Below, piece by piece: positions 25,866 to 34,229 of a stretch of 64,000 bases of DNA. Within the stretch, counting starts at the first letter, position 1. Each line of letters opens with the position of its first letter. The DNA is taken from contig JBAVIP010000070.1 of the NCBI GenBank assembly GCA_049687015.1, forward strand, positions 82,514-146,513, read 5' to 3'. Source of the DNA: Methylotenera_A sp049687015. GTDB taxonomy: Bacteria; Pseudomonadota; Gammaproteobacteria; Burkholderiales; Methylophilaceae. Position numbers and translations under genes: made by a program. Below the pieces are notes generated by a model, which ran no database searches, had not been told where the DNA came from, and was given only the letters and a program-made list of their open reading frames with translations.

Positions 25866-25882
25866 TGAACCAAAACGGTGCG
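25866..25882 (-). promoter_or_regulatory. NtrC-like enhancer site for nirB
   Basis: CGCACC-GTTTT-GGTTCA matches the NtrC pattern TGCACC-N5-GGTGCA with two mismatches, about 120 bases before the predicted start, the usual distance. A further GCACTTATAGTGC palindrome lies between it and the promoter (about 25836-25850). Confidence 0.45.
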
Positions 25883-25920
25883 TTATTACAAACCAAATGT
25901 ATTTTCTAAAAAATAATCAG

Positions 25921-27366
25921 TTAAAAAGTGTACATCGCAGTGAGCCAGAATTTTTCAGTATCGCGGATACGGCCACGGTTACCAGCAATGGAGTTGGCGG
26001 TATTAGCAGCAGCGGCATAATGATCATCTTCACTAAACTTGCCGTACTCGATTTTTGCCATGATGTTTTTGTTTACGTTATAGGTAGCAGCCACGTTCCA
26101 CTCGGTGCCGTATTTACTGCCATTTTTAGCCGTGCCGCTACCAACCGTATAAAAGTTCTCGTCAGATTTAATGACGTGATAATCCGCAAAGAACTGAAGG
26201 TCATCCCATTTGTAAGTGGCGGTCACAAAGGTATCCTGTATGCCTTGTCTTGGTGTTGCCAGGAATTTATCTACCCAGCCCTGGAACAGGTGATTGGTAC
26301 CAAATGGCGTCTGGAAAGCATATTTGCTATTGTTGCTTGACAGCAACTCCTGATCTGCGCGAATCGAGAAGTTGTCTATGCCGACACCGCCGCCCACTTT
26401 GTAATAATGCGCATCAATACGGCTGTCACCGTCCTGATAGTCGGTCTGTTTTGCATATTCAGCCGTGTAGAGTGCCCTTAAATTCGGGTTAAACGGATGA
26501 ACGCCATCCAGACGCAGACCAAATGTTTTGTTGGATTGGTCTGCAGATGCGTTAGGCTTGCCATTATTATTTAGCGTACCTGCACCGAACCAGGCATTGC
26601 CAAATCCAAGGTCTTCAAAGTCGGATAAATAACCATAGCCAATCAAATACTCGGTAGGAGAAATACGGTATTTGATGTTGGCGATTTCCAGCGCGCCTTC
26701 ATCGCGGTTTTTGGTGGTGATTTGTCTTACGCGCTCAAAGTGCGATAGAAACACTTCAGTGTCCGGAATGCTTTTATTTAGAACAGACACGCCATCAAAC
26801 ACCTGCATCACTTGACGGAAGCCGATGTCGCCAATGAAACGCACATTATCCAGATTGACCTGTTGGCGGCCAAGGCGGAATTTGGTGTTTTTGATGCCTG
26901 TCCAGTCGACATAAAGTTGATTGATGCCAGTATAGGTTGGGTCAACGATTTTGGCGTATTCCACATTTCTGATCTGGTTTGAAGCGCCGTTGATCAGCGT
27001 ATTATTGGTGCTGTCGTTGAAATTGTCTATAAACTTTGTCACATCAATCAACTGTGCGCCAAAACTGAAGTTCTTGTAAGGCGCTGTCTGCCAGCCAATT
27101 AAGCTGCGCAGGGTTAATCCCTCGCCGTCCTTAAGCTCTTTGTTAGCCGCCGCAGTTCCTGCTGGGCCTAAACCGTCTTGATCGACATGCTCATAGCGCA
27201 ATCTGAAACTGGTTAAATTTTTACCTTCTTTCACTGCATCCATAAAGGTGTATTCATCTTCAGGTGCAGGTGTTTCTTCGGCAAAAGCATGTCCGGAAAA
27301 AGCTGCAATCGTTGAAAATATGCCGATTGAGATGAGTCGCTTTTTTAAAGGTTTCGAGTTATACAT
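25921..27366 (-). CDS. Outer-membrane porin of the nitrate cluster (alginate-export-like barrel)
   Basis: The 481-residue product has a signal peptide (about residues 1-29, ending SGHAFAEE) and alternating amphipathic strands such as FRLGRQQVNLDNVRFIG and TAMYTF; the final Phe is the usual outer-membrane-protein end signal. It resembles the alginate-export type barrel family, but its place 41 bases after nrtD suggests diffusion of nitrate or nitrite through the outer membrane. It is the last gene of the nasT-nrtABD unit; the nirB promoter region follows. Confidence 0.78.
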   Translation of the reverse strand: MYNSKPLKKRLISIGIFSTIAAFSGHAFAEETPAPEDEYTFMDAVKEGKNLTSFRLRYEHVDQDGLGPAGTAAANKELKDGEGLTLRSLIGWQTAPYKNFSFGAQLIDVTKFIDNFNDSTNNTLINGASNQIRNVEYAKIVDPTYTGINQLYVDWTGIKNTKFRLGRQQVNLDNVRFIGDIGFRQVMQVFDGVSVLNKSIPDTEVFLSHFERVRQITTKNRDEGALEIANIKYRISPTEYLIGYGYLSDFEDLGFGNAWFGAGTLNNNGKPNASADQSNKTFGLRLDGVHPFNPNLRALYTAEYAKQTDYQDGDSRIDAHYYKVGGGVGIDNFSIRADQELLSSNNSKYAFQTPFGTNHLFQGWVDKFLATPRQGIQDTFVTATYKWDDLQFFADYHVIKSDENFYTVGSGTAKNGSKYGTEWNVAATYNVNKNIMAKIEYGKFSEDDHYAAAANTANSIAGNRGRIRDTEKFWLTAMYTF

Positions 27367-27407
27367 AATTTAAAATCCTGAAAAGTTGAGTTAATTGATA
27401 TGTTTTT

Positions 27408-28211
27408 TTAAGCTGCTTTTTTGGCATGGCGTTCGTATAAGAAACGCAATACCTCGCTACGCAAATGGTTGTAATCCTGGTCTTCTGCCAGTTCCAGACG
27501 GTTGCGCGGTTTCGGTAGATTCACATCCAGAATCTCGCCAATCCCGGCAGAAGGCCCATTAGTCATCATCACAATACGGTCAGATAACAGCACGGCTTCA
27601 TCTACATCATGCGTAACCATGACGGCAGTGCAATGCGTTTTTTCCATGATTTTCATCAGTTCATCCTGCAGTGTGGCGCGGGTGAGCGCATCGAGCGCGC
27701 CGAAAGGCTCGTCCAGCAATAAGACCCTGGGCTCCATCGCCAGCGCTCTGGCAATGCCCACGCGCTGCTTCATGCCGCCGGAGATTTCATGGGGGCGTTT
27801 GTCCATGGCGTGTGACAAGCCTACAAGCGCCAGTGCGTCTATTGCACGCAAGTCTTGCTGCACTTGTGTCTCGTGCTTAAAGACGCGCTCAACCGCCAGG
27901 TGGACATTTTCAAAGCAGGTCAGCCATGGCAGAAGCGAGTGGTTCTGAAACACGACGGCTCGATCGGGACCTGGTTTGGCAATTTCACGGCCAGCACAAA
28001 ACAGGTTACCGGAAGTCTGTTGCAATAAGCCCGCAATCAGATTTAAAACGGTTGATTTTCCGCAGCCAGAGTGACCAATAATAGAGACAAACTCACCTTC
28101 TTTGATGTTGAGATTGATATTTCTTAACGCTTCAAACGCACCTTTTTTAGCCACAAACGTCATGTTGACATCCTCTAACTGCACGTAGCGATCTTGTAAA
28201 ATTTTTTCCAT
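27408..28211 (-). CDS. nrtD: Nitrate ABC transporter ATP-binding protein
   Basis: The 267-residue product has Walker A (GHSGCGKST), Q-loop region, signature ISGGMKQR, Walker B (LLLDEPFGALD) and a switch His (VTHDVDEA). It belongs to the NrtD/SsuB/TauB type of ABC ATPases and would power NrtB. It starts eight bases after nrtB, so they are co-transcribed. It lacks the extra C-terminal NrtA-like domain found in cyanobacterial NrtC. Confidence 0.9.
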   Translation of the reverse strand: MEKILQDRYVQLEDVNMTFVAKKGAFEALRNINLNIKEGEFVSIIGHSGCGKSTVLNLIAGLLQQTSGNLFCAGREIAKPGPDRAVVFQNHSLLPWLTCFENVHLAVERVFKHETQVQQDLRAIDALALVGLSHAMDKRPHEISGGMKQRVGIARALAMEPRVLLLDEPFGALDALTRATLQDELMKIMEKTHCTAVMVTHDVDEAVLLSDRIVMMTNGPSAGIGEILDVNLPKPRNRLELAEDQDYNHLRSEVLRFLYERHAKKAA

Positions 28212-28219
28212 GATATGTC

Positions 28220-29161
28220 CTATTCATAACTGAAGCGTTTAGCAACAAGGATGAGTGCCTGCTCTAACAAGAGTCCGACAATGCCCACCACAAAAATCGC
28301 GATGATGATGTGTTCTACGTTCAGGTTGTTCCATTCATCCCACACCCAGAAGCCGATTCCCACGCCGCCTGTAAGCATTTCTGCCGCAACAATCACCAGC
28401 CATGCCACGCCAATCGATAAGCGTATGCCTGTCATCATGTAAGGCAGCACCGAGGGGAATAAAATTTTGGTAACGATTTTCCACTCGCTTAAGTTGAGCA
28501 CTTTGGCCACATTCATATAATCCTGCGGTACTTTGCTGACACCTACAGCGGTGTTGATGATCATCGGCCAGATAGCGGAAATGAAAATCACCCAGATGGC
28601 TGCCGGATTGGCGGCTTTGAATACCAGCAAGCCAATCGGTAGCCAAGCCAAGGGTGAAACAGGACGCAACAGGCTGATAATGGGAGAAGTCATCCGTGAT
28701 AAAAACTCGAACCGGCCAATCATAAAGCCCAACGGAATCCCTACCAGAGCCGCCATGCCAAACCCTAAGCCCACGCGCTGCAGCGAATGCAGAATGTTCC
28801 AACCGATGCCCTGATCGTTTGGGCCTTTGATATAGAACGGATCACTGAACAGAACCATCGCAGCCTTGAAAGTTGATACCGGCCCTGGCAGCCCTTGCGA
28901 CTGATATGAAATCAACGTCCAGACTGCCAGTAACAGCAATAGCCCGATTGCCGGCGGCAGCAGCCATTGAAAAAACACCCTGACTTTTATCGAAAACTGG
29001 CTTGGCGTTTTAGCTGCCGCCCCTGTTGTTAAGGTTGCAGGTATTGGCGGCTGCTCAATCACATCGTTTGCAGCCTTTTCAGCTTTCATATCGACTTTCG
29101 ATGTTTCCGGTTTTTGCATGATCATTTGTATGCTTTCTGGTTTAATCCCGATTGCGCTCAT
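28220..29161 (-). CDS. nrtB: Nitrate ABC transporter permease
   Basis: The 313-residue product has a long, polar N-terminal extension of about 65 residues, then five or six spans with the binding-protein-dependent transport signature near residue 230 (NLSEWKIVTKILFPSVLPYMMTGI: the EAA-type loop). It opens the inner-membrane path for nitrate received from NrtA. It is 22 bases after nrtA and 8 before nrtD. Confidence 0.9.
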   Translation of the reverse strand: MSAIGIKPESIQMIMQKPETSKVDMKAEKAANDVIEQPPIPATLTTGAAAKTPSQFSIKVRVFFQWLLPPAIGLLLLLAVWTLISYQSQGLPGPVSTFKAAMVLFSDPFYIKGPNDQGIGWNILHSLQRVGLGFGMAALVGIPLGFMIGRFEFLSRMTSPIISLLRPVSPLAWLPIGLLVFKAANPAAIWVIFISAIWPMIINTAVGVSKVPQDYMNVAKVLNLSEWKIVTKILFPSVLPYMMTGIRLSIGVAWLVIVAAEMLTGGVGIGFWVWDEWNNLNVEHIIIAIFVVGIVGLLLEQALILVAKRFSYE

Positions 29162-29183
29162 TTTTATTCCCTATAGTTAAGAA

Positions 29184-30509
29184 TTAAGCCTTGATTTTGA
29201 AAGCACTCGCATAGGCTGCTGGGTTGCTGCCATCCCACACAATGCCATCCATGAGTTTTGAGCTACGCATTTCGCTTTTAGGCACACTCACCCCCAATTG
29301 GCTAGCGGCCTGGCTGTAAAGCTCAACCTGATTCACTTTTTTAGCGATGCCCCAATAATCAGGATCAGACTTCAGCATGCCCCAGCGTTTGTGCTGTGTT
29401 AAGAACCACATGCCATCGGATATATACGGGAATGGCACTTTGCCGTCGTCATAAAACTTCATGTAGTTAGGGTCTTTCCATTTTTTGCCATTTCCGTTGT
29501 CGTAATCACCCAGGAAACGGCCTAAAATCACATCTTTTGGTGCGTTCACATAGGATTTTCCAGATATCAGTTCTGCTACCTTGGCACGGTTTACTGTGGC
29601 ATCAATGTATTTGCTGGCCTCTAAAATCGCCATCATCATGGCGCGTGCCGTATTAGGATTTTTGGCGACAAAGTCTGCGGTTGTACCCAATACTTTTTCT
29701 GGATGATCCGCCCAAATATCTTGGCTGGTAGCTACGGTGTAACCTACTTTGTCGTAAATGGCGCGCGCATTCCATGGCTCACCAACGCAGTAGCCATCCA
29801 TGTTGCCGATACGCATATTGGCCACCATTTGTGGTGGTGGCACCACAATGTTTTTCACATCTTTTACTGGGTCGATGCCATTCGCCGCTAGCCAGTAATT
29901 CAGCCACATGGCATGCGTACCGGTGGGGAAGGTTTGCGCAAAGGTGAAATCACGGTTTTCATTCGCCATCACGCGTTTAAGCGTTTTGCCATCTTTTACA
30001 CCTTTGTCTTTCAATTGGTTTGATAGCGTAATACCTTGGCCGTTGTGATTCAAAGCCATGAGCACTGCCATATCTTTTTGCTGGCCGCCAATGCCCATTT
30101 GCACGCCATACACCAGACCATACAGCACGTGTGCAGCGTGTAGTTCGCCATTCACAACTTTGTCGCGCACGCCCGCCCAAGAGGCTTCTTTAGACGGCGT
30201 AATTTTGATGCCATATTTTTTATCGAAGCCCATTTCGGCTGCTACCACAATGGGGGCGCAGTCCGTGAGGGGAATGAAACCAATTTTTACCTCGGTGATT
30301 TCAGGCGCGTCCGAACCTGCGGCGTACGCCATACTCCTGATGCCGGCCGGCATCATGTTCATCATTGCAGCTGCGCCAAACGCACCGGCGATGCTGTGTT
30401 TGAAGAAGTTACGGCGGCTTGCGTCTACAGATTGGGCTTCTGCCCCGGCAGCTTCGGTTACAGATGTCGTATCGATTAAGGTTGAATCTGGTTTCACTTC
30501 TTTACTCAT
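29184..30509 (-). CDS. nrtA: Nitrate ABC transporter substrate-binding protein
   Basis: The 441-residue product starts with about 30 polar residues, then a twin-arginine signal (RRNFFKHSIAGAFGAAAMM) for export in folded form. The mature protein shows the NrtA/NasS family features VKIGFIPLTDCAPIVVAAEMGF, THAMWLNYWLAANGIDP, and GNMDGYCVGEPWNARAI, which line the nitrate site in the family. It delivers nitrate to NrtB. The gene is preceded by an ANTAR-type leader with terminator at 30540-30681. No separate cytosolic NasS is in the window. Confidence 0.92.
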   Translation of the reverse strand: MSKEVKPDSTLIDTTSVTEAAGAEAQSVDASRRNFFKHSIAGAFGAAAMMNMMPAGIRSMAYAAGSDAPEITEVKIGFIPLTDCAPIVVAAEMGFDKKYGIKITPSKEASWAGVRDKVVNGELHAAHVLYGLVYGVQMGIGGQQKDMAVLMALNHNGQGITLSNQLKDKGVKDGKTLKRVMANENRDFTFAQTFPTGTHAMWLNYWLAANGIDPVKDVKNIVVPPPQMVANMRIGNMDGYCVGEPWNARAIYDKVGYTVATSQDIWADHPEKVLGTTADFVAKNPNTARAMMMAILEASKYIDATVNRAKVAELISGKSYVNAPKDVILGRFLGDYDNGNGKKWKDPNYMKFYDDGKVPFPYISDGMWFLTQHKRWGMLKSDPDYWGIAKKVNQVELYSQAASQLGVSVPKSEMRSSKLMDGIVWDGSNPAAYASAFKIKA

Positions 30510-30539
30510 TTTTTACTCCTAGCTAAAAATTTTTCCCAT

Positions 30540-30591
30540 AAAAAAGGCGCCTTAACGGCAAGGGTGCTGCCCTCGCTATTAAGACGCCTTT
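30540..30591 (-). terminator. Conditional intrinsic terminator in the nrtA leader
   Basis: On the minus strand AAAGGCGTCTTAA and TTAAGGCGCCTTT pair over 13 positions, with an inner AGGG/CCCT helix in the loop, followed by TTTTTT. It is a strong intrinsic terminator just 31 bases before the nrtA start codon. Its place after two ANTAR hairpins marks it as the switch that NasT overcomes. Confidence 0.85.
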
Positions 30592-30626
30592 GTCTTATAT
30601 TTCAATAACTTAAATATAAATTACTT

Positions 30627-30681
30627 GTGCCGTCATTGGCACGCTTAACACGGTGTGTTTATCCCGCCTTTGGGTAAACAC
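30627..30681 (-). promoter_or_regulatory. Two-hairpin ANTAR RNA motif (NasT target)
   Basis: Transcribed on the minus strand, 5' to 3': hairpin P1 (30681-30655) has stem GTGTTTA/TAAACAC continued by CCC/GGG and the six-base loop AAAGGC; hairpin P2 (30642-30627) has stem GTGCC/GGCAC and loop AATGAC. Both hexaloops have A at position 1 and G at position 4, the rule for RNAs bound by ANTAR antiterminators (NasR, NasT, EutV). P1 begins about 20 bases after the nasT stop codon; the terminator follows P2. Confidence 0.85.
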
Positions 30682-30701
30682 ATTGACTTGATAACGTTTA
30701 A

Positions 30702-31280
30702 CTAAACAATCAGCATCGAAGCAGCCTCTATCAGTTGATTCGATAAATCGGCCAGCTTCATATTCTTTTTCATCGCCATACTGCGCAATAGGCCATAAGC
30801 CTCTTCTTCATCCAGATTGCGCTGTTTCATCAGCAAGCCTTTGGCGCGCTCAATAATCTTGCGTTCATCTAACTGTGTTTTAGCCATGGCCAACTCGCTA
30901 CGTAAATGTTTAAATTCCTCAAATCTGGCGACTGCAGCATCAATCACAGGCGTCAACCTTTCGCTGGGAATGGTTCCCACCACATATGCACACACCCCTG
31001 CTTGCGTGGCGGTTTTAATTTTTTCTTTATCGCCGTCATGCGTAAACATCACTACCGGGCGCGGGTTATGCATACTCATGACACATAAGTTTTCCAGGGT
31101 GTCGCGACTAGGTGAGTCCGTATCAATAATGACAACATCCGGCTGCAATTCACAGCAGGCGCCCTCCAGGTTGACCGTGTCTTTCAGATGCGCAATCACT
31201 TCGTACCCAGTATCAAGCAGAGATTGCTTGAGTGACTTGGTGCGGTCATGGTTATTATCAACAATCATTACTTTTAACAT
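30702..31280 (-). CDS. nasT: ANTAR-domain antiterminator/response regulator NasT
   Basis: The 192-residue product has an N-terminal receiver-like domain (MLKVMIVDNN, candidate Asp53 in VVIIDTDS) and a C-terminal ANTAR domain (about residues 125-190) with ERAKGLLMKQRNLDEEEAYGLLRSMAMKKNMKLADLS. NasT binds paired hexaloop hairpins and prevents termination; in other bacteria the NrtA-like NasS blocks it without nitrate. Here its target lies directly after its own stop codon, so NasT and nrtABD share a transcript. Its promoter is sigma-54 type. No gene for NasS was seen. Confidence 0.93.
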   Translation of the reverse strand: MLKVMIVDNNHDRTKSLKQSLLDTGYEVIAHLKDTVNLEGACCELQPDVVIIDTDSPSRDTLENLCVMSMHNPRPVVMFTHDGDKEKIKTATQAGVCAYVVGTIPSERLTPVIDAAVARFEEFKHLRSELAMAKTQLDERKIIERAKGLLMKQRNLDEEEAYGLLRSMAMKKNMKLADLSNQLIEAASMLIV

Positions 31281-31313
31281 GGCAACTTAAATGGATGAAT
31301 CAATTGACTATAC

Positions 31314-31328
31314 GCAATTGCCGTGCCA
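31314..31328 (-). promoter_or_regulatory. Sigma-54 promoter of nasT
   Basis: On the minus strand TGGCACGGCAATTGC is a near-perfect match to TGGCAC-GN4-TTGC, with GG and GC exactly ten bases apart. The start site would be near 31302, about 22 bases before the nasT ATG. Confidence 0.85.
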
Positions 31329-31415
31329 GCTTGGAATATATAATCTATCACTTTGAATTAATTGGATTTTATATGGAATGATTGTAAAATTAGATCAGCG
31401 GGAAAATACGTCAAG

Positions 31416-31441
31416 TGCACGGAAAGGGTGCATATGCACCA
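31416..31441 (-). promoter_or_regulatory. NtrC-type enhancer sites for nasT
   Basis: TGCACC-CTTTC-CGTGCA (31432-31416 on the minus strand) matches the NtrC palindrome TGCACC-N5-GGTGCA with one mismatch, and overlaps a second palindrome GGTGCATATGCACC (31427-31440). They lie about 115-135 bases before the predicted start, as expected for an enhancer. The rest of the 31281-31599 gap holds the sigma-54 promoter and nothing else recognised. Confidence 0.7.
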
Positions 31442-31599
31442 CACAAAGCAGCTATTAATGGGAGTGGTTTTTAATGTCCGAGTGGCCATTCTATTAGAAT
31501 AGGCCAAAAGAAAGTCAGTCTAGCAATGGGTATTGGCTAGGAACGCTTGTAGCATCTTTCCTGCTCGACACTTATCAAATGTTACAATATCAAACCAAA

Positions 31600-32214
31600 T
31601 TATTTTGGTACGCGCCACAGATACCAGCTGGCCACGGTACGATGCGGACTCCATGCCTTGCCAATATCGGCGATTTCTTTACGCTTAGGCGCAACCTCCA
31701 GCTTTTTAAGGCGTTTGTAGCCTTCTACCACACCAAAATCATCTGCGGGCAGAATATCCATGCGTTTTAGTGTAAACATCAGCATCATTTCCACCGTCCA
31801 TCGGCCGATGCCTTTTAAGGTGACTAAGCGTTCAATGAGTTCTGCGTCGCTCATATTTTCTGCGGCTTGACGCGCAGGTACAAGGCCGCTGACTGCGCCT
31901 TCCGCAATGCCTTTCAGCGTTTCAATTTTTTTGCCTGAAAATCCGCAAGCGCGTAAATCGTCAAAGGGAGTTGTGATTAATTGTTCAGGTTCAGGAAACC
32001 CATCGAAATGGCGTTTGAATTTTGCAAAAATCGCATCGCCCGCTTTTCCGTTAAGTTGCTGATAAGCGACTGCCTGGACTAGCGCTTCGTAAGGATTAAG
32101 CTCGGGCTCAGCTTCTGCATCGAAAGTACACGCGCCGACAGTTGCAATTAGCCAAGCCCAATCTGCGTCTAATTGGGAGAGGAAATCAATCGCCTGTTGA
32201 TATTGCGGGTTCAT
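31600..32214 (-). CDS. alkA: DNA-3-methyladenine glycosylase II (AlkA-like)
   Basis: About 204 residues starting MNPQYQQAIDFLSQLD (the longer frame has a weak upstream start). It contains a helix-hairpin-helix and GPD block, LVTLKGIGRWTVEMMLMFTLKRMDILPADDFGV, with the catalytic Asp in that stretch, and YEALVQAVAYQQLNGKAG. It excises alkylated purines. It lacks the N-terminal domain of E. coli AlkA, as in the short AlkA group. It is divergent from alkB, 59 bases away. Confidence 0.9.
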   Translation of the reverse strand: MNPQYQQAIDFLSQLDADWAWLIATVGACTFDAEAEPELNPYEALVQAVAYQQLNGKAGDAIFAKFKRHFDGFPEPEQLITTPFDDLRACGFSGKKIETLKGIAEGAVSGLVPARQAAENMSDAELIERLVTLKGIGRWTVEMMLMFTLKRMDILPADDFGVVEGYKRLKKLEVAPKRKEIADIGKAWSPHRTVASWYLWRVPK

Positions 32215-32273
32215 GGTGTAATGATAGCCTTTCGGAATGGAACAAGTAAGCACATTGGTGCGTCGTGCTAAAT

Positions 32274-32942
32274 ATGGAAAAAGCAGATTTATTTGATAAC
32301 CTGCCTGAGCAAAATCGGTTGCTTCTGGCAGAAGGCGCAGTGTTGTTGCGCAGGTTTATACAACAAAATAAAGCCGCGCTTCAAGATGAAGCACTTTTAT
32401 TAAGTGACTTAAAGTCTGTTATTACGCAATCGCCCTTGCGCCACATGGTCACGCCGGGTGGCTTTGCCATGTCCGTTGCCATGACGAATTGCGGAAGACT
32501 GGGTTGGGTTACGGATAGAAAAGGATATCGTTACGATACGCTGGACCCTAATACCGGTGCGCCTTGGCCGGCCATGCCCACGAGCTTTCTGGCGTTTGCA
32601 GCGCAGGCTGCGCTAGAGGCAGGTTTTGCTGCTTTTGTACCGGATGCCTGCTTGATTAACCAATATAAACCTGGCGCACGCATGGGCTTGCACCAGGATA
32701 AAGACGAGCGTGATTTTAATCAGCCGATTGTTTCCGTATCGCTCGGCGTGCCGGCCACTTTTTTATTGGGCGGGTTTGAGCGTGCCGATAAAACCGTCAA
32801 AATCCAGCTAAACCATGGCGATGTGATCGTTTGGGGAGGCGCATCAAGATTGCGCTACCATGGCGTCTTGCCGCTTAAAGCCGGACATCATCCGGCTTTT
32901 GGTTCATATCGAATCAATCTGACTTTTCGTAAAGCTGGGTGA
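32274..32942 (+). CDS. alkB: Alpha-ketoglutarate-dependent DNA dealkylase AlkB
   Basis: About 222 residues. The Fe(II) ligands are visible in GLHQDKDERDF (His-x-Asp) and LRYHGVLP (His), and the 2-oxoglutarate Arg in SYRINLTFRK at the C-terminus. YKPGARMGLH and TPGGFAMSVAMTNCGRLGW are typical AlkB sequence. It removes methyl groups from 1-methyladenine and 3-methylcytosine. The start could be ATG 32274 or a GTG nine bases earlier; no Shine-Dalgarno decides. Confidence 0.92.
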   Translation: MEKADLFDNLPEQNRLLLAEGAVLLRRFIQQNKAALQDEALLLSDLKSVITQSPLRHMVTPGGFAMSVAMTNCGRLGWVTDRKGYRYDTLDPNTGAPWPAMPTSFLAFAAQAALEAGFAAFVPDACLINQYKPGARMGLHQDKDERDFNQPIVSVSLGVPATFLLGGFERADKTVKIQLNHGDVIVWGGASRLRYHGVLPLKAGHHPAFGSYRINLTFRKAG

Positions 32943-32964
32943 TTCAAGATTTAATTTTACAAAA

Positions 32965-33306
32965 CTACAGTTTCAATGCCAGTTTAGCGCGGCGGAAAAT
33001 GCGGCCAATTAACGTGCCATCGAGCTGATAATGTTTGTGCAGCGGTTTTTTTACTTCCCAGTTGACTGTCATTCCTGCAGGAAAAGTCACTAAATCACCC
33101 TTACCAAAAGTCACCGCTACGCCGCCAGTTGGGGTAACCACACATTCGCCTTCTAAAATATAAGCGATTTCCTGCTCAGGGAATGTCCATGAAAAAATGG
33201 ATACTTCTTTCTGCCAGGTGGGCCATTTGCTTATGCCAAGTGTGTCTAGACGGCTTTGGGAAGGGTTCTTTTCTATAGTAACTTGGTCAACGATAATTTG
33301 GCTCAT
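32965..33306 (-). CDS. Cupin domain protein (EutQ/DUF861 type)
   Basis: The 113-residue product is a single cupin: WTFPEQEIAYILEGECVVTPTGG and FGKGDLVTFPAGMTVNWEV are the two cupin motifs, with few metal-binding histidines. AAGGA lies before the ATG. Members include (S)-ureidoglycine aminohydrolase-like and EutQ-like proteins, but the substrate here is unknown; it is convergent with alkB and far from eutBC. Confidence 0.8.
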   Translation of the reverse strand: MSQIIVDQVTIEKNPSQSRLDTLGISKWPTWQKEVSIFSWTFPEQEIAYILEGECVVTPTGGVAVTFGKGDLVTFPAGMTVNWEVKKPLHKHYQLDGTLIGRIFRRAKLALKL

Positions 33307-33473
33307 GTAATTCCTTTTTAAAAGCGGCTATTTTAGCGCAAGCCAAGTGAATATTAGGCAACTATTGCCAGTTAATTTTGTCGCACACTTAGGTGAATGG
33401 TTTAGTTAGGTGTTCGTCTATATATTTTTTTAACGCTCTGAGTTGAGCTTGAAAATGGAAAGGTAGAACTATC

Positions 33474-34019
33474 ATGAAAACGCTAAAAATCAACAAAGTG
33501 TTAGTGGGTGAGGCACTGGTAGGTGAAGGCAATGAGGTCGCGCATGTGGATTTAATTATGGGTCCACGCGGCAGTGCTGTAGAAACGGCTTTTTGCTTAA
33601 CGCTTACAAACCAAAAGCGTGGTGATAATGCTTTGCTTGCCGTAATTGCTCCGAATCTCATGACTAAACCACCCACAGTGATGTACAACAAGGTGGACAT
33701 TAAAAACGCTAAACAAGCAGTGCAAATGTTTGGTGCCGCACAATGCGGAATTGCAGAAGCGGTGGCTGATTCTGTTAAAGAAGGCTTGATACCGATTGAT
33801 GAGGCTGATGACGTGTTTATTTGCGTCGGTGTGTTTATCCATTGGGATGCCGAAGATAATACCAAAATTCAGGATTGGAATTACGAGGCGACCAAATTGG
33901 CGATAAAGCGCGCGGTAGAAGGGTCGCCAACCCCTGCAGAGGTGGTTGAGCAGGAATTTGCTGTGAAGCATCCACTGGCCGCCCATGCATACTTTGCAAA
34001 TGCAGAGAAAACTAAGTGA
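33474..34019 (+). CDS. fae: Formaldehyde-activating enzyme
   Basis: The 181-residue product contains VGEALVGEGNEVAHVDLIMGPRGSAVETAF, with the family's conserved His at residue 24 here, LLAVIAPNLMTKPPTVMYNKV and VGVFIHWDAEDNTKIQ. Fae condenses formaldehyde with tetrahydromethanopterin, the first step of the H4MPT oxidation path in methylotrophs. It is somewhat longer at the C-terminus than typical Fae (about 170). It is monocistronic here; no other H4MPT genes are in the window. It is one of the main reasons to call this organism a methylotroph. Confidence 0.93.
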   Translation: MKTLKINKVLVGEALVGEGNEVAHVDLIMGPRGSAVETAFCLTLTNQKRGDNALLAVIAPNLMTKPPTVMYNKVDIKNAKQAVQMFGAAQCGIAEAVADSVKEGLIPIDEADDVFICVGVFIHWDAEDNTKIQDWNYEATKLAIKRAVEGSPTPAEVVEQEFAVKHPLAAHAYFANAEKTK

Positions 34020-34229
34020 CATAAAACAGCATGATAGATTGCTGCAAGCTGTGGCCTTTTGTACAACGTGAGCGAGGATAAAACGAGGCAAAAAAGGGCG
34101 AGAAACCGGAACATATGACTTATATTTGAAAATTTTGAGCCATTTTTTAACAAAGTATTATTGGGTGCAGTAGTTGTGCTAAGGTCTCAGGTAGTAAAAT
34201 AGCGCTTTTACACCTTGTAGGCGCATGTT

